Virus record (IMG/VR): IMGVR_UViG_3300009702_000014
Location: 126,445-190,444 of that record
Strand: one strand, 5' to 3'
Source of the DNA: a virus
DNA length: 64,000 nt
Below are positions 56,870 through 64,000 of the stretch, one piece after another. Under the pieces are notes generated by a model. The model was not told where the DNA came from, did no database searches, and saw only the letters and a list, made by a program, of their open reading frames with translations. The translations under genes were made by a program, and so were the position numbers. Numbering within the stretch: position 1 is the first letter of the stretch; every line of letters begins with the position of its first letter.

Positions 56870-58738
56870 TTATAATTTACCTCTGTCAGCCATTTTTACG
56901 TAATGGTTGAAAGCTTGGGGTTGAATGTCGAGTTCTTGCTGTGCTTGCTCTACAATCCTCGCACGCTTCTGAGAGTGAGAAGCTGTATGGCCTCGGATAT
57001 CTCGATATGCAGCAACATAAGATTTTAGTGTATCAACTTGCTCGGCGCTGAAAAATGAATTATCGTCGTCGTCGGAAAGTCCAACAGACTTACGAACTAG
57101 ATTAGGCACCTGTTCTTCTGGGTCCCCGTCTACTGCTGCGCCCGGATGGACAATAGCAGCTTCGGAGCGATAATTAGCAGAAGCAGAAGTGCTCTTAACT
57201 ACAGTAGTCTCACTGTATAGTTTTTCTACGACTTTTTCAACAATTCTGTCTTCAAAGCCGTCGAAAATAGACTTGATAGCCTCACCGAATTGAACGGTGG
57301 ACTCTTCGGAAAGAGTAACCACTGTGTCATTGTTAGAAATGGTTTCGGTAATAATACTCTTGAGCGCATCCATGTCGATACTCTTCGTGGCAGCGACATT
57401 TGGAGCTTCCTGAGTAACTTGGTCGGCCACTGGAGGTTCTTCCCCACCGGAAATATGTAGAGCATCAGCAATTGTCTGGAAGAGGTCAAGCATAGTATCT
57501 AGCTTGTCAAGAATCATTTCCTGAGCAGCATCTTCGCCGCCTTCTCCACCATCACCTTCCTCGTCTCCAACTAGTGTGTCAAGGACACCCCCGGCACCTT
57601 CGTCGGCACCCTCATCTGGTGTTGCACTTTCGGTTGGAGCAGGCGCATCGGCTAGTGCCGCACCCTCGTCGCCACCTTCATCCGGGGGCGTTACGTCTGC
57701 TTCCTCAGGCAAATGCTTATCCTGGGGGACTCCAGCGTTTTCGGTTTCTGGAGCTACGCCATCTGGTGCTGGCATATTTCCTGCCGTATTATCCTTTTGG
57801 TCGGTGCCCTCTGCGGCAAGCTCGGCACCTTGGTCGGCAACTTCTTGGCTCAAACCCGGTTTCGGGTTCTTTTTGTTGTTGTCGGCCTTGGCATCGTTCT
57901 GGATAGGAGAAGCCTTCTTGCCCTTATCCTGCTCGCCTGGGGCAGCCTTTAAGGTAACATTCTTATCTGCCATAGCGTTTTTTATATCCTCCTTCAAATC
58001 AACATATGATTCAAATACGTGTGTAATTCCATCGCCACCTTGTACCGTAGACTTAATTACAAGACGATTCCTTTCTGCATCGTAGACTGTTTCATCAGGT
58101 ACAATTGTATGGAACTGAATTTCAGCTTCGTCTTGCGCATCTGCATCCATCATGCTCTTGAGAACAGCAGCCCACGTCTTTGTATTAGGATTTACCGGCT
58201 CCGGGGTCATGGAAACTTCGTAGAGGAGCAAGTCAGGAAGATAGGTAACATACTGTCCTTTCTTTACATCATATTCTCTGCGAGGCTGGCCAAGATATTT
58301 AGCTCCGATAGAAAGACCAATCTGAGATTTAAATTCTTCATCGGAGTTTTGTAGGAATTCATCCCACATTTTACGAGCCATCGGATGCTTCTTATTAAGC
58401 ATGGCCTTAATATAAAGACCCTCTGGCCTAATCTCTGCATCCAAGGGCTTACCAAGTGGTGTTTTCAAACTCAGAATTTCGTCTTTGCTAAAACCAAATT
58501 GCTGTAGCCAATTCGCATTTTCCTTGGCATAGTCGTGGTCAAAGAAAATCTTCCCGTTTGACTTAAAGAATTCGATAGAATTATGGAAACTTTCTGGATA
58601 GACAACTTCCCCGAATAAATCAACGTCGGCGGTAGATGCAATCCCCTCAAAAACCCAAGGGGCATCCTCTCCACCAAAGCCATCAACAGACTTTACAACG
58701 TCAATGGGCATAAATACATTGAAAGTATCTTTTTGCAT
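56870..58738 (-). CDS. Prohead protease fused to scaffold
   Basis: A 622-aa protein. Residues 1-200 match the U35/HK97-type prohead protease, with His68 in KIFFDHDYAKENA and Ser143 in GLSIGAKYLG. Residues 240-445 are a strongly acidic Asp/Glu/Ala/Pro linker (DEGADEGAGG repeats), and the C-terminal 180 residues are helical and scaffold-like (LKSYVAAYRDIRGHTASHSQ). It should shape and then mature the capsid. It lies just before the capsid gene. Confidence 0.85.
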   Translation of the reverse strand: MQKDTFNVFMPIDVVKSVDGFGGEDAPWVFEGIASTADVDLFGEVVYPESFHNSIEFFKSNGKIFFDHDYAKENANWLQQFGFSKDEILSLKTPLGKPLDAEIRPEGLYIKAMLNKKHPMARKMWDEFLQNSDEEFKSQIGLSIGAKYLGQPRREYDVKKGQYVTYLPDLLLYEVSMTPEPVNPNTKTWAAVLKSMMDADAQDEAEIQFHTIVPDETVYDAERNRLVIKSTVQGGDGITHVFESYVDLKEDIKNAMADKNVTLKAAPGEQDKGKKASPIQNDAKADNNKKNPKPGLSQEVADQGAELAAEGTDQKDNTAGNMPAPDGVAPETENAGVPQDKHLPEEADVTPPDEGGDEGAALADAPAPTESATPDEGADEGAGGVLDTLVGDEEGDGGEGGEDAAQEMILDKLDTMLDLFQTIADALHISGGEEPPVADQVTQEAPNVAATKSIDMDALKSIITETISNNDTVVTLSEESTVQFGEAIKSIFDGFEDRIVEKVVEKLYSETTVVKSTSASANYRSEAAIVHPGAAVDGDPEEQVPNLVRKSVGLSDDDDNSFFSAEQVDTLKSYVAAYRDIRGHTASHSQKRARIVEQAQQELDIQPQAFNHYVKMADRGKL

Positions 58739-58749
58739 AATTCACCAAT

Positions 58750-58779
58750 ATATTAACATGAGAAAAAGGAACAAATCAA
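58750..58779 (-). promoter_or_regulatory. Possible promoter for protease-scaffold and capsid genes
   Basis: Minus strand TTGATT (58779-58774), 18 bp ending TGT, TAATAT (58755-58750), 11 bases before ATG 58738. Boxes are weak. Confidence 0.35.
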
Positions 58780-58797
58780 TACGATATGTGCCTTTTT
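58761..58797 (-). terminator. Possible terminator after the 1065-aa gene
   Basis: Minus-strand AAAAAGG-x-ACA / TGT-x-CCTTTTT, ten pairs with one mismatch and a long loop, ending in TTTTTCTC. It overlaps the weak promoter of the next gene. Confidence 0.5.
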
Positions 58798-58853
58798 GTC
58801 TGTAATAATGTACTCATTCTACACCATATTAAATGAAAAACTCAACTCAGAGG

Positions 58854-61800
58854 CTAAAACTTCAAGCTCTGTATGAAATTACGAGTGGACTTTTTGGTCT
58901 GTTCTTTGTAATAATCCTGGGTAGAGGACCATTTATTGTACATTTCATTTGGTAGGTAGACTTTATAATTATTACCTTGCTTAGTCCAGTAGACTTTTGA
59001 AGGGTCCTCCTTGGAGAGAAGGTCTTCCAACTCTTCACGGCTAAAAGGTCCACGGAAATAGTCGGCATCTCCTACTACATCATTAGAAGGTTTTTTATTC
59101 TCATCCACTGAGGTTGTTTCCATAGCCTCGCCAATAGTCGGTTTCTCTTCATTTTGTGGGGGAGCTTTCGCTTCTACAGGAGCCTCTTTCTCGTTGGGTT
59201 GTGTTTCTTCTGCATTAGGAAAGAATTGGGTAATGGGGCTTATTTTTCCAACCTCGTCAGTTACAGGTTTAAAGGCCCCTTCCCCCTTCTTCTTACGCTC
59301 CCAAGAGACAACTTTCGCTTGACCATCCGGGAGCGCTTCAATGGTTACACGCTGAGTATTACCAAAGCCACTCTGACGTTCAATGGTACGCTGCTCTCCG
59401 ACCTTTGGAAGAGTTACTTTTTCTTTTTTGGGCGCTTCTTTTTCTTGAGGCCGCTCTTGTTCTGGCTGCTCTTTGGCTGCTTCTTTTGTGGGTAATTTGA
59501 CATTTTCATGTTCCTTTGAAGGAGTGGGTTTGCTCATAAACTGGCTTCCGGGTTTAACATTGAACAGGCTTGGTTTTTCCTCTTCTTTTGGCTGAGGAGG
59601 ATTTACCAATGCATCCATCTGAGACTGCAATTCCTTCTTACGCTTACTCCAGGCAAAGCCAAGACTCATCGTCCTATTACGCCCAGCTTGTTGATGGCCA
59701 GGCTGTTTATATAATGCACGCGCCTGTTTAATAGCCTTCTTATAATAGGCTTCGTCCTTTGCATAGGTGTCCTTCAAGTCTTTATACTTCTGCTTGTCCT
59801 CCTCTGACAGGTGGGACAAGTCCGGCCCTTCCTGAATGGATTCTTCTTTAGCCTCAGATGCTACAGGGGTATTCCGAGTATCAGATTCAGATACTTCTGG
59901 TTTATTTTCAGGTACTTTTGGTTCATTTGTGACCCCGAGTTTGGATAAAACACTTTCCGGGCTAACATCGGTATCAAATGTTAGATTACCACGTGCGTCC
60001 CTATGCCCGACCATAAGCGCCTTTTTCTTTGGATTGTAAAGAAAATCTACGCTGGAGTCACCACGGCTTAGGCGGAAAACCTTGCCCGGCATTTTTGTGC
60101 TAACTTCAATACCATGTTGAGCAATAGTCTTTGTCAAGTCTGTGACAGCCTGCTGTTCGTTTGGAGACAAAGGAGCGTTGAATTGGAATGCCGGAATGAC
60201 AGCCTCCTCATCAAGGGCTTGCTGTACATTCTCGGGAATTTGGGGCTCGCGCTTTTTGTAATTATCAATCAATTGTTTTGCGACTCCGAATACGTAGTTT
60301 TTGTATTGCTCTCTTGCTGCTTCGTCGCCTTCTTGTGGCTGTAGCTGGATGCTACCCGCATTAGCTCCCGTAGGGCTTTTAATTCTCCAGCGATTTCCCT
60401 CTGGTGTAATGACAAACCCATCATCAGATATAATTTTGCCTGAGCTAACATGGAAACCCGGATAGATGGATGATGCTCGTTCTTCGGGTGAGACTTCTTC
60501 CTCTTCTTCAATTTGGGGTAATTCATCAAACTCATCTGCTTTTTTGGTAGGCTGAGCAGGAGCGCCCTGATGAGGAATTCTTAGAGCCTGATTTGTATAC
60601 GTTGCTGCATTGCGGGCCTCTTCATCAGTGAGGGTATTAATCAAATCAGGGCCATCACCTTTCGCTAATCCTGCGTTGAGAGATGCATTCGCCCATTTTT
60701 TCATGTAGGAATCCATACTCGGTTTTTTATCACTCTTACGCAGCAATATAGTACCGTCAATGCGTCCAAGACGTTGTGCGATTTCTTTTAAAGCTTGAAT
60801 CTTTTCTCGTGTTGAACCGCTTTCTGCCGCTCTTGTGGCAGTTCGCAAGACTTCTTCTACCTCTCGGGCCATATCAACATCTTGATTGTAATGATAGTAT
60901 CGTTCATAAGCAAGACGATATTCTAGTCTGTGCAGGGCATGAAGTCCCGTTTTGGGGTCCGTGAGTTCTACAGTAGCTCCTACCTTATCCCCATCAGAGA
61001 TACCATCAAAGATTCTAGCAGCAGCGTGCAAAAAGACCCTGTGTGTAGCGTTTAACTTTGCCCCACGGAAATTATCAAAGACATTCATCAAAGCTCCAGC
61101 CTCGGCTGGGGTAAAATGCTCTGGTAATTCTCTAGGGAGTGTTTCTGGAGAGCCTTCAAAAACATTAGGCTCGATACGAGTAAACTTAGCTTTTTCCTCA
61201 GGGTTGAAATCATCGTACATTCTACGATAAATCTGATTAAAATGGTCTCGTAGGGCCGAGGCACCTGGGCTATTCGACTTTAAATTATCCTCCAAATTTT
61301 CAAGGCCCGGATACAGATTGGCAAGAATCGAATATTCATTCTTTGCTTCGGAGGCATATGGCTTATAGCGGGATTCATAATGCTCACGCATCCCACTCCC
61401 CGACTCCAACTCTTCACGAACCAAATCATCAAGGTTGATTTGAGCAGGAGTAACGCCCTCCTTAGCCATTTCCATAGCCTTAACCAAAGCCAAGTCGAAT
61501 GCTTTGAGTGTGTACCAAAGCATTTCGTCTGGTTTTGCCCCGGCGGATTTAATTAGTTGATTAACATAACTCTCGATATAAGAGCCCCATCCCTTATCCG
61601 GGAGGGCACCGCGTTTCTGGACTTCTCCCTTATGCTGTTCATAGAGAGCTTTCCCCTGCTTATGTATTTTTTCAGGAGTAGTCTTTTGTTCCTGAGCTTG
61701 CTTTTGCAACGCCTGCTGGTAATATTGCTGTACCATCCCTGTGTACTGTTGACGCTGCTTTTCGAATGCCTTCTCATACTGCTTTTGTAGCGCAGGGCCA

Positions 61801-62051
61801 CCCACTTCGGCGGCTCTGGAAAGAACGTCTAACTCTTTCTCTAAGCTGCGTAGTGTCTTCTGGTCAGCAGGGTCTAGAGGGACTCCTTGCTTTTGTAGCC
61901 ACTCGGCGTATCCTTCGGCATCTGTGTGGATAGGAACGACCTTGCCGTGGATATTACGAAAGATAATATGCTTACCTTCATCATCCACATACATCTGGTC
62001 GCCAGCCGAAACTGCCTTAAATGTAAAATTAGGTATCAGGTTGCGAAACAT
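58854..62051 (-). CDS. Large head-associated protein, possible internal or ejected protein
   Basis: A 1065-aa hydrophilic protein with long Lys/Glu/Gln-rich helical regions (residues 60-170, 710-960). A start-near segment (AGDQMYVDDEGKHIIFRNIH, then GKVVPIHTD) resembles the N-terminal motif of large phage polyvalent proteins, whose other domains are enzymes. No catalytic motif stands out. It lies between the helicase-like gene and protease, in the head module. GAGG lies six bases before ATG 62051; the longer frame to 62063 has no site. Confidence 0.55.
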   Translation of the reverse strand: MFRNLIPNFTFKAVSAGDQMYVDDEGKHIIFRNIHGKVVPIHTDAEGYAEWLQKQGVPLDPADQKTLRSLEKELDVLSRAAEVGGPALQKQYEKAFEKQRQQYTGMVQQYYQQALQKQAQEQKTTPEKIHKQGKALYEQHKGEVQKRGALPDKGWGSYIESYVNQLIKSAGAKPDEMLWYTLKAFDLALVKAMEMAKEGVTPAQINLDDLVREELESGSGMREHYESRYKPYASEAKNEYSILANLYPGLENLEDNLKSNSPGASALRDHFNQIYRRMYDDFNPEEKAKFTRIEPNVFEGSPETLPRELPEHFTPAEAGALMNVFDNFRGAKLNATHRVFLHAAARIFDGISDGDKVGATVELTDPKTGLHALHRLEYRLAYERYYHYNQDVDMAREVEEVLRTATRAAESGSTREKIQALKEIAQRLGRIDGTILLRKSDKKPSMDSYMKKWANASLNAGLAKGDGPDLINTLTDEEARNAATYTNQALRIPHQGAPAQPTKKADEFDELPQIEEEEEVSPEERASSIYPGFHVSSGKIISDDGFVITPEGNRWRIKSPTGANAGSIQLQPQEGDEAAREQYKNYVFGVAKQLIDNYKKREPQIPENVQQALDEEAVIPAFQFNAPLSPNEQQAVTDLTKTIAQHGIEVSTKMPGKVFRLSRGDSSVDFLYNPKKKALMVGHRDARGNLTFDTDVSPESVLSKLGVTNEPKVPENKPEVSESDTRNTPVASEAKEESIQEGPDLSHLSEEDKQKYKDLKDTYAKDEAYYKKAIKQARALYKQPGHQQAGRNRTMSLGFAWSKRKKELQSQMDALVNPPQPKEEEKPSLFNVKPGSQFMSKPTPSKEHENVKLPTKEAAKEQPEQERPQEKEAPKKEKVTLPKVGEQRTIERQSGFGNTQRVTIEALPDGQAKVVSWERKKKGEGAFKPVTDEVGKISPITQFFPNAEETQPNEKEAPVEAKAPPQNEEKPTIGEAMETTSVDENKKPSNDVVGDADYFRGPFSREELEDLLSKEDPSKVYWTKQGNNYKVYLPNEMYNKWSSTQDYYKEQTKKSTRNFIQSLKF

Positions 62052-62322
62052 CAAAAGCCTCAAGCTGTTGCATAGGGTACTTGAAATGGTAGGCCGCTAA
62101 TTTAAGATTAGTTAGGCGCTCAGCAATCTCTTGCTCATCCATGTTCATAAAATCAGATTGCAAAAGATACAGGGATTGCAGGAAGTTGAAATATTTCTCA
62201 AATTCCTCATCTTTAGGGTCATTCGTTGCACTCGGCATGTGAATTAGAGCAGTGGGGGTATCCTGCTGAGAATACATGTTCGTCAACAATGCAATAATTT
62301 GCTTGCGCTCACCATCAGACAT
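62029..62322 (-). CDS. Unknown protein, 97 aa
   Basis: A small helical, acidic protein (EFEKYFNFLQSLYLLQSDFM, MNMDEQEIAERLTNLKLAAY). Starts on the stop of the helicase-like gene (TAATG) and overlaps the next start by 23 bases. Not recognised; it is probably a head accessory translated with its neighbours. Confidence 0.6.
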   Translation of the reverse strand: MSDGERKQIIALLTNMYSQQDTPTALIHMPSATNDPKDEEFEKYFNFLQSLYLLQSDFMNMDEQEIAERLTNLKLAAYHFKYPMQQLEAFDVSQPDT

Positions 62323-64000
62323 TATTGTTCACCTGACTCTCGGGAGAGAATACGAGGACGATATTGCATCAGCTTGTCTATAAAAGACGTGAGTGTCCCC
62401 ACATTCTTTAATTCAATTTCATCAGCTTCGTCGTCGGCGTCAATAAGAGCTTGCGTAGCCTCTTTAGCCATTTCTGACTTGCGCTGCTCCAACTCTCTCA
62501 TATATTGTACTATACCATCCGGGACAACAACAGTTGAGACATTGTGCTGTTCCGCTTTACGGTGGAAACGTCCTTGATACTGGCCTGCTTTAGCAGAGTT
62601 CCATGTGGGGAATCGGAAACTTCTTTCAGCGGGCAAAGACAACCCATATAGACCGGCACCGGTGACGAGGGAGATAACAAATCTATCCTTTTCTCTCTGG
62701 TGCGCAGTTTGCTGTTGATTAACCGACTCAGGAGGGGTATCTCCGTCAATAATATTGATGAGTACCTTGTCCTCGGAGTAGCGCTCTTTCAACTTTCGAT
62801 AGAGAATATTAATGGCGCGCTTAGAAAAACCAGCAGTGCCCATCTTGAGAGGTGGTTTTCCGGCCCCCTGATGATTCTTCATGGCATCATCAAGGCCGTC
62901 CATAATTACATCGAGAATTGGTGCATCCCACGAAGCCAATACCGCATCCATAGCATCTCGACTGGTTTCCGAGAAAATCTGGCGGAACATCTTGTTACGG
63001 TCTATGACATTTGTATCTTCTTTTGGCAAACGCCCAATTCCGAGACTGTTCTTTACGCTAGTGGCCTGGGATAGATACTCTTGCATTTCTCTCTTAAAAG
63101 CCATAGCATCTCCGGCAGGAAGCTGTTTCATGACACCAGACACTAATAGGTCTGTACCTAAGTCATATTCTAGCAGTCGAGCCGGAGAGGTTGCTCCGAA
63201 GGAAGCATTAATCAAAATAGAAGCCAGACCAAGTGCTCTATTCATCTTACCTAAATCAGAGCTTTGACGTAACTTCCTTTCAGCCTGGGAGTATACTGTT
63301 CCCCAGTTCTTACCCAAAGGGGCACCAGCATCATCTGTTTGAACAAAACCAAAGTTGTCTCCAGCAACAGTCTTACCACTGAGCGGGTAAATAACGCTAC
63401 CAAACACATTCATGAAGTCTCTTAGACGGTTATAGTCCTTCCAGATACGACGGCCCATTCTCTTACTTTCTCGGCCCCCGCCTCTGTCGGTCATTGTATA
63501 CTCCTGAGCTAACGTCATATAATTCTCACGCGCAAAAGCATTCACGAAAGAGATTTCAGAAAGCGTATCAGTAGCCGAGTTACCGGAAATATTCCCATTC
63601 AATGTCCAAACAAGGCCACGGGTATTATATACGGAGTCAATAATTTCTTTCAATGCGTGGTGACGGGCGGCATCGTAATTAACATACTGCCCAGATTCGT
63701 CAACAGCTAATACTCCGATATGGTTTCCCTTGACTTCTCTTTCCCCGCTACGTCCACCTTGGGCTAATAGTTTCATGTATTGAGCGTCTACATCCAACTC
63801 CCAAGCATCTTCTTCGTCTGTGTCCCGACCATCATCAGCCCGAGTAAAACGGAACTTAGAACTACCTACAATTACCATACTGGGCAATTCATTGTCTTGC
63901 GCCTTTTTAAGCAAATCTTCCCACTGCTCAATACGAGTAGACCTGTCTCCGTCAATTACAACAGCATATTCGCCAAGGAATTTACCGACTTCGTTCTGCC
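62322..64000 (-). CDS. SNF2-like helicase C-terminal part, in head module
   Basis: Open to the right edge, so the N-terminus is missing; about 559 residues are seen. It has features of a SNF2-type superfamily 2 motor: IGVLAVDESGQYVNYDAARH (motif II-like), GLVWTLNGNISGNSATDT (motif III-like) and, near the end, VTGAGLYGLSLPAERSFRFP and KAGQYQGRFHRKAEQ (motifs V-VI: Gln-x-x-Gly-Arg-x-His-Arg). It would move along double-stranded DNA. Placement in the capsid region suggests an ejected or packaged enzyme; this is inference. Confidence 0.72.
   Translation of the reverse strand, partial: QNEVGKFLGEYAVVIDGDRSTRIEQWEDLLKKAQDNELPSMVIVGSSKFRFTRADDGRDTDEEDAWELDVDAQYMKLLAQGGRSGEREVKGNHIGVLAVDESGQYVNYDAARHHALKEIIDSVYNTRGLVWTLNGNISGNSATDTLSEISFVNAFARENYMTLAQEYTMTDRGGGRESKRMGRRIWKDYNRLRDFMNVFGSVIYPLSGKTVAGDNFGFVQTDDAGAPLGKNWGTVYSQAERKLRQSSDLGKMNRALGLASILINASFGATSPARLLEYDLGTDLLVSGVMKQLPAGDAMAFKREMQEYLSQATSVKNSLGIGRLPKEDTNVIDRNKMFRQIFSETSRDAMDAVLASWDAPILDVIMDGLDDAMKNHQGAGKPPLKMGTAGFSKRAINILYRKLKERYSEDKVLINIIDGDTPPESVNQQQTAHQREKDRFVISLVTGAGLYGLSLPAERSFRFPTWNSAKAGQYQGRFHRKAEQHNVSTVVVPDGIVQYMRELEQRKSEMAKEATQALIDADDEADEIELKNVGTLTSFIDKLMQYRPRILSRESGEQ

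Noticed and set aside
57574-58085. Open frames opposite the protease-scaffold gene
   Set aside because: They come from the low-complexity Asp/Glu/Ala codons of the real gene.
1-64000. Lysogeny genes, tRNAs, CRISPR arrays or insertion sequences
   Set aside because: I looked for integrase, repressor, cloverleaf patterns, regular direct repeats and transposase motifs and saw none.

Overview
This window is a contiguous piece of a large, probably virulent, contractile-tailed (myovirus-type) double-stranded DNA phage genome. The evidence is a tail sheath, two tail-tube-like proteins, tail assembly chaperones joined by a -1 frameshift, a tape measure, a full baseplate (spike, PAAR-like tip, gp25-like, J-like) and a capsid module, next to phage-encoded replication, recombination and nucleotide-metabolism genes. 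I see no integrase, repressor, tRNA gene or CRISPR array. Base composition is moderate and no gene names the host. Adenosylcobalamin-type ribonucleotide reductase, ThyX and an Amidase_3 endolysin all occur in this genome. Several genes look leaderless, with a -10 box 5-6 nt before ATG and no Shine-Dalgarno. That habit is common in Deinococcota and Actinobacteria, so such a host is possible, but this is inference only.

Layout. (1) 1-6831, leftward: ribonucleotide reductase (cut by the edge), thioredoxin, a LAGLIDADG homing endonuclease, two nuclease-like proteins, RecA, a Rad52-type annealing protein, a DnaB-type helicase and two winged-helix replication proteins. (2) 6831-6894: a divergent control region with overlapping promoters. 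(3) 6894-19758, rightward: RuvC-like resolvase, a UvsY-like candidate, ThyX, deoxyribosyltransferase-like protein, sliding clamp, two-OB-fold SSB, dNMP kinase, dUTPase, zinc-ribbon proteins, a RyR-domain protein, a DnaG primase without zinc ligands, a Cas4/RecB-like Fe-S nuclease, a YkuK-type RNase H fold protein and several unknowns. It ends at a bidirectional terminator at 19757-19785. (4) 19768-64000, leftward, late genes. Transcription runs from high to low coordinates: SNF2-type helicase (cut by the edge), 1065-aa head-associated protein, protease-scaffold fusion, major capsid protein, connector/neck genes, sheath, tubes, chaperones, tape measure, tail transglycosylase, baseplate, fibres, amidase, a structural protein and holin candidates.

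How the genes work together: RecA, Rad52-like protein, UvsY candidate, SSB, RuvC-like resolvase, Cas4-like nuclease, helicase, primase and clamp together suggest recombination-dependent replication with partial independence from the host. ThyX, RNR, dUTPase, dNMP kinase and the deoxyribosyltransferase-like protein would supply dNTPs.

Most notable observations: (a) a recurrent leaderless promoter arrangement in front of all four homing endonuclease genes and of the gp25-like baseplate gene; (b) three related Vsr/EDxHD-like homing endonucleases with 1, 3 and 4 zinc-ribbon modules in the virion gene cluster, one broken by a frameshift; (c) a clear slippery sequence T-TTA-AAA-AAC that fuses the tail chaperones; (d) a primase whose four zinc ligands are all substituted; (e) overlapping divergent promoters and repeated extended -10 (TGC-TATAAT-like) promoters.
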